Source: Babylonia areolata (taxonomy: Eukaryota; Mollusca; Gastropoda; Neogastropoda; Buccinidae). Taken from it: a DNA stretch of 64,000 bases. Shown piece by piece: positions 1 to 10,327 of the stretch. The position numbers and the translations under genes were made by a program. The stretch covers positions 21,010,928 through 21,074,927 of the forward strand of contig NC_134882.1 in NCBI RefSeq assembly GCF_041734735.1, read 5' to 3'. The stretch's first letter is position 1, and each line of letters starts with the position of its first letter. Under the pieces are notes generated by a model. It saw only the letters and a program-made list of their open reading frames with translations. It did not search any database and had not been told where the DNA came from.

Positions 1-369
1 TGTGTGCTTTTCTTGCCGAGAAGGATGAGTGGGTTCTTTGTTGTTCTTTTGAAACTAACAATTGTAACAACTTTCTTGATAATACAGGAAAATATTGTGC
101 ATTTGGTGAAGAATAAAACAGAATGTGGCCAGCAAATGATGCCACTCCAAGGGATTCGGCATCCCCTTTGTTTTACCAGCCAGAAAATGATTGTCATGTG
201 AAGCATCCTGTTCTCAGCCCGTCTGTTCAAATCAGGTGTATAGTTAAATATCAGTATTGATTTATTTCACTTACATCAATTTGATTCTGTTATTGCGGAA
301 TATGATTTGTGTAATGTAGATGTTTAGAGCTCACTATTAAATGTGCTGCTTGTTGCAAACATGTGTGCT
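1..369. other. Intron-like DNA, no gene seen
   Basis: AT-rich sequence left of the LINE insertion. A 65-codon open frame from base 4 has no recognisable similarity. By position this is probably an intron of the KIF4 gene whose later exons lie to the right; that is inference. Confidence 0.4.
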
Positions 370-382
370 ATATTGTATTGGA
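370..382. repeat. Target-site duplication, left copy
   Basis: The 13 bases atattgtattgga occur here and again, identical, at 6392-6404, bracketing the I-type LINE. A perfect pair of this length is typical of target-primed insertion and fixes both element ends. Confidence 0.9.
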
Positions 383-1138
383 CCTCCCGAAACCTGGAGG
401 GGGTCAGGCTGGTGTTCTCCTGACCCACTCCCGGGAGGGTCACTACCTTGTCGTGGTCGGGAGGCTTAGTGGCCAGTGATCGAGCGAGCTATGTCGGCGG
501 GGGCATCAGTGCTTCTTGGGGTTTGGTGCTCTGGTCCCAGGTCTTAATTGACAGCCTACATAGCCATCGTAGCTGTTAGGGCTGAATAAGTGGTGGTTTT
601 GTACTGATGCCCCTGATAGGGCTTCCCATGCCGAACAGGTCGTGAGTGAGGCCCAAACTAAACGTGACCCACTGTCCCTTTCGCTATTCTTTGTTCTTCT
701 TTTTACCGCCTCTTTTCTGTCCTCAGCTCCCCATCAAGCCTTCTTTTCCACATTCTTTTTTTCTCTGCAGCCTTCTTTAGGCCCGCCGTGTTTGCCGTGC
801 GGCGCGACCTGTGATGGAGGGGAATGAGATCCTGGGGATTGAGAGAGCACGCTGCTCTCAACACATCCCTTTGGCTCGGACCTCTCCTAAGACAGGCGGC
901 ACACATTGGCCCGTGTGTGTCAATCGGCTACCCCTTCGTGGGGTTGGGTCAAGACTGGCAGTTTAGTGGCTGACGAAGGTAACCCCCGTAGTGCTCGGCT
1001 CTCTGTCCCCGGGAGCTGGGCATGATCGGGGGGGAGCACATTGGAGCTGGGCTGCTGGTTGTATATCCCTCCCGAAACCTGGAAGGGGTCAAGCTGGTGT
1101 TCCCTTGACCCTGGCCCCTAAGTTGGACCCCATGGTGG

Positions 1139-2482
1139 GTGGGTAAGGGAGGGATGAATTCACATTTTTCTTTCAACATGAATCCTAAACAAATACACCC
1201 CCCCAAACTCGGAAAAAGACGACGACAGGGAACGGACGACTCAGACTCTGAGTCGGAGGTCGTCGAGACCTCTGGTTTTTGGCCATCGTGGCTAGTGATG
1301 GAGGGCGCTGATGACGACAAGCCCTTGTCGGCTCTCAGCCCCTTCGCTGTCCAGAAGGGCTTTCAGTGTCTGGCAGGATCGCTCAGATCCATCAAGAGGC
1401 TTAGGAGCGGAGTGTTTTTAGTACAGACAGAATCCAAAAGACAGACACAGCTCCTTCTCAAGGCGACCACTTTCGTGGATAGGGCAGTGAAGATTTCCCC
1501 TCACAAAGGTCTCAACTGCTCAAAGGGAGTCATCAGATGCCCGGAGTTGAAAGGTGTGTCTGAGGCCGAGATCAAGAGTGAACTGTCCTCTCAGGGAGTG
1601 ACCGATGTGTACAGGGTGACGGTGAGGAAGGGGTCGGACAGAGTCCCGACCAACACTTTCTTCCTCACCTTCTGCTGCCCGGATGTCCCCAAGGACATTC
1701 GGGTCGGATACCTGCTAGTTAATGTCAGCCTGTACGTACCGTCCCCTCTGAGATGCTTTAAGTGTCAGAAATTCGGACACGTGAGAGACAGATGTAAGGA
1801 GGAAGAGGCGTGTGGCACCTGTTCGAAGGCGGCGCACCAGGGCGATTGCGTCAGTGCAGCCCTGTGTGCGAACTGCGGAGGTGGCCACCCGTCCTCATCG
1901 AAGGACTGCCCCGCCTGGAAGAAAGAAAAACAAATTCAGAAAGTCAAGACAGAACAGAAAATTTCCTTCTTTGAGGCAAGGAAACAGGTGGAGGCCGCGT
2001 CGCCTAGGACGTCGTATGCCTCTGTCGTCAGATCCGGGACGGTGGACGTCGCAGTCCAGACGACGTCCACAGGAACGCAGACGGACGACTTAACCGCCTC
2101 ATCGGAACCGTTGGCCTTGGGTGGAGGCGCTGTGTCCACCCCTTCCCATCCTGCGCGGCAGTCCTCAGGGGCTGCTGGGCGGGAGAGAAAAGCCTCGGGC
2201 GGAGGCACGTTGTCCGCCTCCCGCCCCACCCCACCCCCCGGCCCCCCTCGCCCCGCCTCTCGTCTGCCTGGCCCTCGGGCTGGCGGAAGTGGCCGGAAGC
2301 CCCCCGCACCTCCAAAACTCAAGGAGGGGAGGGCTGCGGCCACGGCGGGATCGGGAGGGGCCGAGGTGGTGGATATTCCGACCCGGTCGGAACCCGAAAA
2401 ATTTATGTCAAAGAACAAATATTCCATCCTGGCGGACCTTGAGCCACCGCAAGTGGAGGAGCAGGGGGTAGCGATGGAATAG
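1139..2482 (+). CDS. LINE ORF1, gag-like zinc-knuckle protein
   Basis: This 447-residue protein is the nucleic-acid-binding partner of the LINE RNA. An N-terminal charged stretch is followed by an RRM-like region and three zinc knuckles from about residue 206: a CCHC of the form CFKCQKFGHVRDRC, then CGTC...H...C and CANC...H...C. After that comes a long Pro/Gly/Ser/Arg-rich, probably disordered tail of roughly 150 residues with high GC content. The three-knuckle layout is usual for ORF1 of I and Jockey-like elements. ORF2 begins 38 nt after its stop. The in-frame ATG at 1139 was taken as the start; a downstream Met could be used instead. Confidence 0.85.
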   Translation: MGKGGMNSHFSFNMNPKQIHPPKLGKRRRQGTDDSDSESEVVETSGFWPSWLVMEGADDDKPLSALSPFAVQKGFQCLAGSLRSIKRLRSGVFLVQTESKRQTQLLLKATTFVDRAVKISPHKGLNCSKGVIRCPELKGVSEAEIKSELSSQGVTDVYRVTVRKGSDRVPTNTFFLTFCCPDVPKDIRVGYLLVNVSLYVPSPLRCFKCQKFGHVRDRCKEEEACGTCSKAAHQGDCVSAALCANCGGGHPSSSKDCPAWKKEKQIQKVKTEQKISFFEARKQVEAASPRTSYASVVRSGTVDVAVQTTSTGTQTDDLTASSEPLALGGGAVSTPSHPARQSSGAAGRERKASGGGTLSASRPTPPPGPPRPASRLPGPRAGGSGRKPPAPPKLKEGRAAATAGSGGAEVVDIPTRSEPEKFMSKNKYSILADLEPPQVEEQGVAME

Positions 2483-2520
2483 GCTGCTGCTTTATTTTTT
2501 TTTTAAAAAAAACCTTTTTA

Positions 2521-5500
2521 ATGGCAGTGATCCACTGGAATATCCGGGGATTCTATGCCAACTTCCAGGAACTCCAGCTGCTTTGTCGTGCTTTGAAACC
2601 TTCAGTGCTGGCACTGCAGGAGACTCTGCAAAGAGATGGCAAGGTTTTATCTCTCTCTGGTTTTAACTCCGTTTTTAAACCCGCTCAACCGAAGCAAGAG
2701 GGGTTGACGGGAGGTGTCGCTCTTTTTATTCGAAAGTCCCTTTTATACAGTACAGTTCTTTTAAGCACCCCTTTACAGGCGGTGGCAGTCAGAGTCACGC
2801 TCGAGAAAACCATCACTGTCTGCTCTCTCTACCTTCCCCCTTCCGTCCGTGTTCTGAGGCAGGACCTCATGAACCTGGTCGACCAGCTCCCACGTCCGTT
2901 TTTACTGTTGGGCGACTTCAACGGACACTCCCCGCTCTGGGGAAGTGAGATGACATCAGCCCGAGGTCTTCTCTTAGAAAACCTTCTCTCTGACATGGAC
3001 TTGTGCTGTCTTAACGACAAGTCTCCCACTTACCTGCATCTGTCCTCTGGAAAGCTCTCGTGTTTAGATCTGTCGGTCTGCGATCCATCGTTGGTCCTGG
3101 ACTACGAGTGGAAAGTGCACGACGATCTGCACGGGAGTGACCACTTTCCTGTCGTCCTCCGCCCCACAGATGGAGAAGGTGACTCTCTGCCTGACCGCCT
3201 GTACTACGACAAAGCAGACTGGAGTTTTTTTACCACCAAGATAAGAGCGGAGCTGCAGGAAGAAACAGTATTGAAAAGCAAGGACCCTGCTGACGCTCTG
3301 ACTCGGATCATTTTAGATTGCGCCAAAGCAGCAGTCCCATCGTCTACCTCCAAGCCTCAGGTCCCTAGAACGCCCTGGTTCAACGCGGAATGTCGGGAGG
3401 CCCGCAAGTCTCGGAAGAGAGCGCAGCGACGCGTCTTTCGGAGACCGGAGTCCGATAGCGTTCGAACCCATCAACAGCTGAGGGCGAAAGCCAGGTATGT
3501 TTTTAAAAAGAGCCAGAGGAAGTCTTGGAGAGATTTCTGCTCTTCCTTAACCTCCAACACACCCAAGAAGAAAGTGTGGAGGGTTTTAAAAAGAATTAAG
3601 GGCAAAAACGCATGCCCGACCTTCCACCATCTTAAACTTTCAGACGCTCTGGTCACAGAGAAGAAAGCAGTTGCCAATTTGCTTGCCTCCACAATAGAAC
3701 AGAACTCGAGATCTGCTAACAAATCTGCTCGCTTTCTTAAAACCAAAAACCTGTCAGAAAAAACACCATGTAACTTCTTTTCCGACAACACAGAGAATTA
3801 CAACCTTCCTTTCACAATGAACGAACTTAAATCTGCCCTTCAGACCTGTACGGATTCCTGTCCAGGAATGGACGAAGTCCATTATAAACTCCTAAAGCAC
3901 CTTCCCCAAACCTGTCTGGACACCCTGCTTAAAGTTTATAACCACATCTGGGTCACAGGTTTCTTTCCACCCTCCTGGCGGAAAGCCCTCATAATCCCAC
4001 TGCCGAAACCGGGAAAAGACCCCTCGAACCCCTCCAACTACCGCCCAATTGCACTGACCAGCTGCGTCTGCAAACTGATGGAGAAGATGGTCAACGGTAG
4101 ACTGATGTGGAAACTAGAGACCGACGGCCTTCTGGCGAAGGAACAATGCGGTTTCCGCAAGCATCGCTCTACCGTTGACCATCTGGTTCGTCTGGAAACC
4201 ACGATAAGAAATGCTTTCGTCAACAAACAACATGTGGTGGCCATATTTTTTTACCTGGAGAAAGCTTACGATACCACGTGGAAATTTGGTATTCTTTCCG
4301 ACTTGCACAAGCTCGGCTTCCGAGGACACCTGCCTCAGTTTATCCACAATTTTTTACAAGACAGACAATTCCAGGTGAGAGTCGGCACCACCCTGTCCGA
4401 CATTCACGAGCAGGAGCTGGGTGTCCCGCAGGGGAGCATCCTGTCGCCGGCTCTGTTCAGCATCAAAATTAATGACATCGTTCAATCCGTTCAGAAAGGA
4501 TCGGACAGCTCGCTGTTCGTGGATGATTTTGCCTTATATGCAACCGGCAGCACGTACGCCAGCATCCAGCGACGGCTTCAGCTCTGCGTCAACAAAATCC
4601 AGTGTTGGGCAGAGGAGAATGGCTTCACATTTTCGTCCTCCAAAACTGAATGCATCCACTTTCATAATTTTCGCCAATTCTATCAGGACCCTGAAATCCG
4701 TCTGGGAACATCCACCATCCCGGCGGTCAAGGAAGCCAGATTTCTAGGGGTCGTCTTCGATCAGAAGCTGAATTTTCTCAGCCACATTAAACAGCTGAAA
4801 ATATCTTGCCTAAAAGCCCTGAACATCATCCGAGTTGTGGCACACACGAACTGGGGTGCTGATAAGAGGACTCTCTTGCACCTCTACAGAGCCCTGGTCC
4901 GGTCCAAACTGGATTATGGAAGTGTTGTATACGGCTCGGCCAGACCGTCCTACCTGAAACTGTTGGACCCTGTACACCACCAAGGGCTCCGTCTCAGCTT
5001 AGGTGCTTTCCGCACCACCCCTGTGCACAGCCTGTACGCAGAGGCGGGGGAACCGCCTCTTTCCAACCGCAGACTGAAGCTGACCCTGAACTATTATTTG
5101 AAATTGTTTTCGGAACCTACAAACCCTGCTTACGATGCTGTATTCAACAACCCTTTCGATAAGAAATTTACAGACAACCCAAACTGCATACCTCCTCTCG
5201 GACTCCGCATTCAGCCGCACTTGGAAAATGCCGATCTGGATGTCAGTGGCATCTCAGATTTCTCTAAGTTCCCTGACAGCCCCCCGTGGACCTTTACAAC
5301 ACCTGAGGTCCGATTCGATCTGGCCTCGTACCGTAAGGACACCACCAGTTCTCTGGCCTACAGAATCTACTTTTCGGAACTGTGCCACAAATTCCCCACC
5401 TTTCAAGGCATCTTCACTGACGGTTCCAAGTCAGAGGACGGAGTCGCCGCATCTGCGTTCTGTCCCGCCTTTCCTGACCGGCCCTCAACGGAACACATCC

Positions 5501-6213
5501 TGTCTGACAGCTCAGTATACACCGCGGAACTGACCGCACTGGTCCTGGGGTTAAAAATGGTTCTCTCTTCCAAACAGAAGAGATTCATGATCTTTTCCGA
5601 CTCCTTATCAGCCCTGGAGGCGATCGCCTGCAGGAATATCACTCATCCCAAACTGCTGGAATTTTATGAAACTTTTACTCTCGCAACGAAGAAAGGATAC
5701 GAGGTTGTGTTGGCCTGGGTTCCCGGACATGTTGGCATTCGTGGTAACGAAAGGGCGGACCTGCTGGCCAGGAACGCTGTAAAGAAAGAATTGTCCAGAT
5801 CCTTGGTACCCTATACAGACATGAAGCGGAAGGTCAATACTTACGTTAAGGATCTTTGGCAAGAGAAGTGGAACACCCAGATGGACAACAAGCTCTTCCA
5901 GATCCGTCCGGACCTGGGGGAGACCCTCCCTTCGGGGGTGAAGAACAGAAAGGAGGAATCTGTGCTGTGCAGACTGCGTACGGGGCACACTTTTTTTACT
6001 CATTCTTACTTGTTGAAGGGGGAGGAGGCCCCTCGATGCGTTCCCTGTGACGAGCCTCTCACTGTGAAACACGTGCTCCTTGACTGTTGGGATCTGCATG
6101 ACGTTAGACGCAGACATTACACGGCGGTTTCTTTGAAGACTTTGTTTCGTGATGTCCCTCCGTGGGCGCTGATGGACTTCTTAAAAGAAGTGAACCTTTT
6201 TAACCAGATTTGA
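2521..6213 (+). CDS. LINE ORF2: endonuclease, reverse transcriptase, RNase H
   Basis: This 1230-residue polyprotein has an N-terminal APE-type endonuclease with N7, E34, the GDFN motif (D132, N134) and SDH (206-208). Reverse transcriptase spans about 440-800, with YRPIALTS at 507-514, PQGS before the active site, and FVDD (666-669) as motif C. RNase H covers about 960-1090 with D967, E1003, D1027 and D1080 all present. A Cys/His cluster lies near the C-terminus. Motif A reads FFYLEKAYD (576-584): Tyr578 (TAC at 4252-4254) stands where related elements have the metal-binding Asp (GAC), a one-base difference. The frame is otherwise uninterrupted, so this copy looks recently active in lineage but catalytically damaged. 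Confidence 0.92.
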   Translation: MAVIHWNIRGFYANFQELQLLCRALKPSVLALQETLQRDGKVLSLSGFNSVFKPAQPKQEGLTGGVALFIRKSLLYSTVLLSTPLQAVAVRVTLEKTITVCSLYLPPSVRVLRQDLMNLVDQLPRPFLLLGDFNGHSPLWGSEMTSARGLLLENLLSDMDLCCLNDKSPTYLHLSSGKLSCLDLSVCDPSLVLDYEWKVHDDLHGSDHFPVVLRPTDGEGDSLPDRLYYDKADWSFFTTKIRAELQEETVLKSKDPADALTRIILDCAKAAVPSSTSKPQVPRTPWFNAECREARKSRKRAQRRVFRRPESDSVRTHQQLRAKARYVFKKSQRKSWRDFCSSLTSNTPKKKVWRVLKRIKGKNACPTFHHLKLSDALVTEKKAVANLLASTIEQNSRSANKSARFLKTKNLSEKTPCNFFSDNTENYNLPFTMNELKSALQTCTDSCPGMDEVHYKLLKHLPQTCLDTLLKVYNHIWVTGFFPPSWRKALIIPLPKPGKDPSNPSNYRPIALTSCVCKLMEKMVNGRLMWKLETDGLLAKEQCGFRKHRSTVDHLVRLETTIRNAFVNKQHVVAIFFYLEKAYDTTWKFGILSDLHKLGFRGHLPQFIHNFLQDRQFQVRVGTTLSDIHEQELGVPQGSILSPALFSIKINDIVQSVQKGSDSSLFVDDFALYATGSTYASIQRRLQLCVNKIQCWAEENGFTFSSSKTECIHFHNFRQFYQDPEIRLGTSTIPAVKEARFLGVVFDQKLNFLSHIKQLKISCLKALNIIRVVAHTNWGADKRTLLHLYRALVRSKLDYGSVVYGSARPSYLKLLDPVHHQGLRLSLGAFRTTPVHSLYAEAGEPPLSNRRLKLTLNYYLKLFSEPTNPAYDAVFNNPFDKKFTDNPNCIPPLGLRIQPHLENADLDVSGISDFSKFPDSPPWTFTTPEVRFDLASYRKDTTSSLAYRIYFSELCHKFPTFQGIFTDGSKSEDGVAASAFCPAFPDRPSTEHILSDSSVYTAELTALVLGLKMVLSSKQKRFMIFSDSLSALEAIACRNITHPKLLEFYETFTLATKKGYEVVLAWVPGHVGIRGNERADLLARNAVKKELSRSLVPYTDMKRKVNTYVKDLWQEKWNTQMDNKLFQIRPDLGETLPSGVKNRKEESVLCRLRTGHTFFTHSYLLKGEEAPRCVPCDEPLTVKHVLLDCWDLHDVRRRHYTAVSLKTLFRDVPPWALMDFLKEVNLFNQI

Positions 6214-6391
6214 AGGTTTTAAACTGTGGAAGTTTTTTTTTAACTTTGGAGTGGAAAGTTTGAAGTGGTGACTCGTTTTAATTGGTTGTTTTTTTTTAGC
6301 CTTGTAGCAGTAATTGACGCGGCGATAGCCTTGAGATGGCCTTAGTGGTCGGCGAGGCTCTAAGCACCATAATTTCATTTCATTTCATTTC

Positions 6392-6404
6392 ATATTGTAT
6401 TGGA
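6392..6404. repeat. Target-site duplication, right copy
   Basis: Identical to 370-382. It follows the ATTTC-repeat tail of the LINE directly. Confidence 0.9.
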
Positions 6405-7118
6405 AATGTGTTCATGAAAAAAATATCTGTTTAAACCAACTTGTTGATGGTGTTGTTTTATGTCTTCTATGTTGCTTGTTGTTTACATTTGTATATTATT
6501 CTGTTTGCATTCTTTTCATTAAAAAGAAAAAAATCTGAGGTTGAACTAACTTGAATATTTACTTGGTTGAGGAAGGTGATGTGAAAGCACTGAAGTATTC
6601 AAGTAAGTACAACTTATGATTCTGAGTATGGAAACTTTCTCCTATGTAGTTGATGATGTTCCATGTCTGGTTCACTCTTAGAATGACACCAGGCTGGGCT
6701 CCAGTGGGTGGTAGTCAGGCTGTTACACTGGGTTCGAGCCCATTGTCTTCCACCAGACTTTGAGTGGTCTATGTGATCTCCAGCCAAATATTCAAGAAGT
6801 GTGATAAGACCTCGCCAAAATCAAAACTTGCATTCATCAGCTGCTTGTTATGTAAGTGTCATCTTCAGCCTATAACAGTCTCACTACAGAATAACTTAAA
6901 CATTCCCATTTCAATTTACTGTATGGTATTCAATGTTCTGGCTCTGTGTCAGTGCGAACCATAATCTGGAACGGGTTTATTTTTTCATTATTCATTTGAA
7001 TTGATGGATGTTTCATTAATTTATCTGTAGTCTGTTCTAACAAGCTGGTGATGATAGACTCTAAGATAAATCATAAATAAGATAAATGGAATTCAATATT
7101 TCTGTAACAATTCTCCTG
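6405..7118. other. Intron-like DNA, no gene seen
   Basis: AT-rich sequence resuming the pre-insertion flank. Open frames are short and unrecognised. It is probably part of the KIF4 intron before the exon at 7587. Confidence 0.4.
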
Positions 7119-7490
7119 CACTTGGGGACAGTTGAATGGACTGACATAGGACCAGGATAGCTGGAGGGTGCCAGTTGGTGGCCTATGTCCTAGCTGGGGA
7201 CAGTTGAATGGACTGACATAGGACCAGGATAGCTGGATGGTGCCAGCTGGTGGCCTATGTCCTAGCTGGGGACAGTTGAATGGACTGACATAGGACCAGG
7301 ATAGCTGGAGGGTGCCAGTTGGTGGCCTATGTCCTAGCTGGGGACAGTTGAATGGACTGACATAGGACTAGGATAGCTGGAGGGTGCCAGTTGGTGGCCT
7401 ATGTCCTAGCTGGGGACAGTTGAATGGACTGACATAGGACCAGGATAGCTGGAGCGTGCTAGTGGGTGGCCTTTGTCCTAGCTGGGGCAA
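7119..7490. repeat. 72-bp tandem repeat, about 5 copies
   Basis: The unit starts ctggggacagttgaatgg and ends ggcctatgtcctag. Copies differ at a few positions. The end of each unit (cctatgtcctag) resembles a 3' splice site, but exon reading from it would be out of frame and stopped. The array ends about 95 bp before the first KIF4 exon in the window. Confidence 0.9.
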
Positions 7491-7586
7491 CAAGCGTAGA
7501 TGAGGTGACAGCAATTCTAAAAGAAAAATCATCAGAAGTGACCCCAAAAAATGTGGTGAAGGTGGAAATGGGTGATGTGTGGCCAG

Positions 7587-7760
7587 GACGACCTGAGCAG
7601 TCCAGACAGCCGGGCCAAGTCGACGGAGCACGTGCTGCGTCAGGCCAAGATGTCCAGGGAGCTGCAGGAGCTGAACCAGATCCTGGCCAAGAAACAGGAC
7701 CTGGCCAACCAGATGAGCCGTTCTGAGGGGGAGATCACTGCCCTGCGCTCCCATTATGAG
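7587..7760 (+). CDS. KIF4: KIF4 chromokinesin exon (stalk coiled coil)
   Basis: The first KIF4 exon seen (58 codons, phase 0 at both ends) encodes part of the stalk coiled coil; segments such as HVLRQAKMSRELQELN align with the human KIF4A stretch HALRQAQMSKELVELN. KIF4 is a plus-end-directed kinesin that binds chromosomes, works with condensin and PRC1, and shapes the spindle midzone. The acceptor is gtgtggccag with a weak pyrimidine tract; the frame upstream of it is stopped repeatedly, which supports this start. The donor is gag|gtgggc. The motor domain and earlier exons must lie left of the window. Confidence 0.85.
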
Positions 7761-8420
7761 GTGGGCCCTTGATGCTGCTTGTGTCATTCATGTTGTTTGG
7801 TTACAGTAGGTTCTTGTTGTTGGTGTTGTGTTGTTCATGTTGTTGGGTTACAGTAGGTTCTTGTTGTTGGTGTTGTGTTGTTCATGTTGTTTGGTTACAG
7901 TAGCTTCTTGTTGTTGGTGTTGTGTTGTTCATGTTGTTTGGTTACAGTAGGTTCTTGTTGTTGGTGTTGTGTTGTTCATGTTGTTTGGTTACAGTAGGTT
8001 CTTGTTGTTGGTGTTGTGTTGTTCATGTTGTTTGGTTACAGTAGCTTCTTGTTGTTGGTGTTGTGTTGTTCATGTTGTTTGGTTACAGTAGCTTCTTGTT
8101 GTTGGTGTTGTGTTGTTCATGTTGTTTGGTTACAGTAGCTTCTTGTTGTTGGTGTTGTGTTGTTCATGTTGTTTGGTTACAGTAGCTTCTTGTTGTTGGT
8201 GTTGTGTTGTTCATGTTGTTTGGTTACAGTAGCTTCTTGTTGTTGGTGTTGTGTTGTTCATGTTGTTTGGTTACAGTAGCTTCTTGTTGTTGGTGTTGTG
8301 TTGTTCATGTTGTTTGGTTACAGTAGCTTCTTGTTGTTGGTGTTGTGTTGTTCATGTTGTTTGGTTACAGTAGCTTCTTGTTGTTGGTGTTGTGGGCCCT
8401 TGGTGGTGTTTGTGTCCTTG
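7761..8420. repeat. 47-bp minisatellite after KIF4 exon donor, about 13 copies
   Basis: Unit of about 47 bp containing cttgttgttggtgttgtg and catgttgtttggttacag. The array begins within about 25 bp of the donor at 7761. Its last unit (about 8393-8420) repeats the donor-proximal sequence gtgggcccttg. It is interrupted by a LINE and resumes at 10121. Confidence 0.9.
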
Positions 8421-9026
8421 ATTGACTCGTGACTCTGTTTTCCATGACTCACTTCTATTGCCCCAATTTTCATCATCTTTATTCTCCTTCTCACCCACTC
8501 CGACTCATCAAATAGACGTAACAGAGGACTCATCCCACATGTCTCATTGCATGCATAAACCTAATAAACTGAAAATTTGTTTATTCAATGCGCAATCAGT
8601 GTGCAAAGATGGAAAGGCTGATGTCATTGCCGACTTCATCTTGGATGAAGAAGTTGACGTCGCATTCCTCACAGAGACATGTTGCCTCGGTGGTTTATCA
8701 TCTGGGAATTGACAAATAATGTGTTTGTTCTGTATTGTCCATGTGTTCTGTGTGGCTTATTCAGGATTAAAGAGGCTATGCCAGTCTTGAATAAAAGCTA
8801 ATTTGTGTTTGCACATTTCTTCTGTCTTTGCTGCTGTGTGCACATGTCAAATGATTGGTGTAAGGACAGGCCCAGCGCTTCCTTTTTGAGGAAGTGTCTG
8901 GGTTTGTTCCAATGTACCTTTTATTTACCTGTGTGCTAATTGAATTGGTAGCGTAAGCATCACTGACTTGAAGTTGTGTACCTTGTGTAATGGAGAGAGT
9001 TACCACTCTTCACTATTTGTTAATCA

Positions 9027-9625
9027 AGAATCTGGGTGTCCACCTTGATTCAACCCTTTCCATGCAAAACTTTGTTACCCAAACTGCCAAATCTTGCTAA
9101 TACCACCTTCGTCACATCAGCCTGATCAGAAAACATCTTTCTACCGAAGCAACTGTCAAACCTGTCCTCTGTTTCATTATGTCTCATATCGACCACTGCA
9201 GTTCACTCCTGTCTGGTGTGAATGAATCCTCTATTCACACCCTACAACACATAGTGCCGCACGCCTTGTACTCAAGAAGAAGACTGACCACATCTCCCCT
9301 CTTCTGTCACAACTTCACTGGCTTCCTGTATCAAAACACATACACTATAAACTTGACACCATTTGTTATAAGTGCCTCAGCAATGCAGCCCCTGACTACC
9401 TGACCAATCTACTCAATGTCTACAAACCCTCATGCACCCTCCACTCTTCCTCTGATCCTCTCACTTTCCAGATTCCACGTACCAAGCTCAGTACCTTTGG
9501 CCCACATGCCTTCTCTGTTTCTGGCCCTCTCTCCTGGAACAAGCTTCCACTCTCAGTCCGTCAACTGCCTACTTTCTCTTCTTTTAAGACTGCTCTTAAA
9601 ACTCATCTCTTTTCTTCTTCCTAAT
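9027..9625 (+). pseudogene. LINE RT C-terminal remnant
   Basis: The conceptual reading gives NLGVHLDSTLSMQNF, then LIRKHLSTEATVK, then SHIDHCSSLLSG, then the terminal WNKLPLSVRQLPTFSSFK block, in at least three frames with in-frame stops. It is the region after the RT active site in CR1/L2-like LINEs. The host gene does not need it. Confidence 0.7.
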
Positions 9626-9765
9626 AGTCCTGTCCACGATCCCTGCCACTCCCACTGCAGCCTGTACCTACTCAGTGTGGGAACCTGAGATGTAAATATT
9701 TGTACATAACTCTTTTACCAGTTTTCCTCTTTTGACAGTTTTGTATATCCGTACAGCAGGTCTTG

Positions 9766-10010
9766 AAATGTGTGTGTGTGTGTGTGTGTGTGTACGTGTA
9801 CGTGCACGTACACGTGCGTTTATATGTGCGTGTGCTTGTGCTTACATGAACAGCCATAGAACATGCATGTAGGTGTGTGTGTGTGTGTGTGTGTATGTAC
9901 TGTTGTGTGTGTGTGTGAGTGGGTGCATACAGCAATATTTGTACATAATGCTTCTTTTTGAATTAGTTGTGTTTAGAGCTATATGGCCCGCAGTGTGTGT
10001 GTGTGTACGT
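9766..10010. repeat. GT-rich microsatellites in LINE 3' region
   Basis: Three GT runs (about 9769-9793, 9872-9895 and 9990-10017) separated by short unique stretches, within the 3' part of the LINE remnant. Confidence 0.8.
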
Positions 10011-10120
10011 GTGTGTGCAGATCTTTTTTTTTTCTTTTTTTTTGTGCGCTTAGAGTTGATTTCATCGAGATGTTGCACCTTATAAATGCCATAATTATTA
10101 TTATTGTTAATATTATTATT

Positions 10121-10327
10121 ATGTTTGGTTACAGTAGGTTCATGTTGTTTGGTTACAGTAGGTTCTTGTTGGTGTTGTTTAGTAGTTGATTACAGGTAGG
10201 TTGTTCATGTCATTTATTAGTTGGTTACAGGTAGGCTGTTCATGTCATTTAATCATACTGTTTCATTGGTTGATTGCAGGTAGGTTGTTCATGTCATTTA
10301 TTAGTTGATGACATGTAGGGTGTTCAT
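10121..10327. repeat. Minisatellite resumption and drift to a ~34-bp unit
   Basis: One or two 47-bp-type units (tttggttacagtagg...) reappear after the LINE. They grade into units of about 34 bp with the core ttgattacaggtaggttgt and catgtcatttattag. This ties the two arrays to a common origin. Confidence 0.8.

Larger units (their letters stand above)
383..6391 (+). mobile_element. Near full-length I-superfamily LINE
   Basis: A 6.0-kb non-LTR retrotransposon with a 5'UTR of about 755 bp, a gag-like ORF1 (1139-2482), an ORF2 with AP-endonuclease, reverse transcriptase and RNase H (2521-6213), a short 3'UTR and a 3' tail of ATTTC pentamers ending at 6391. RNase H after RT places it in the I group rather than Jockey or CR1. 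Identical 13-bp duplications flank it, and both frames are free of stops, which points to a fairly recent insertion. The 5'UTR carries two copies of one module, at about 383-435 and 1068-1115, both starting ctcccgaaacctgg. RT motif A has Tyr in place of the catalytic Asp, so this copy is probably not autonomous. Confidence 0.92.
8430..10120 (+). mobile_element. CR1/L2-like LINE, internally deleted
   Basis: The left part (about 8560-8710) encodes an endonuclease start (KICLFNAQSVCKDGKADVIADF). It then jumps to the C-terminal RT region (about 9027-9620), with segments such as SHIDHCSSLLSG and FSVSGPLSWNKLPLSVRQLP that typify CR1/L2-like elements; the main RT core is missing. The 3' end has a long GT/CA microsatellite and a typical terminal motif (cttataaatgcc) followed by ATT repeats ending near 10120. 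Stops and frame changes show it is dead. It lies inside the 47-bp minisatellite. The left edge is uncertain by some tens of bases. Confidence 0.75.

Noticed and set aside
7466-7726. KIF4 exon extending left to the end of the 72-bp repeat
   Set aside because: The open frame there is shifted relative to the KIF4 frame, and the KIF4 frame has several stops between 7497 and 7559.
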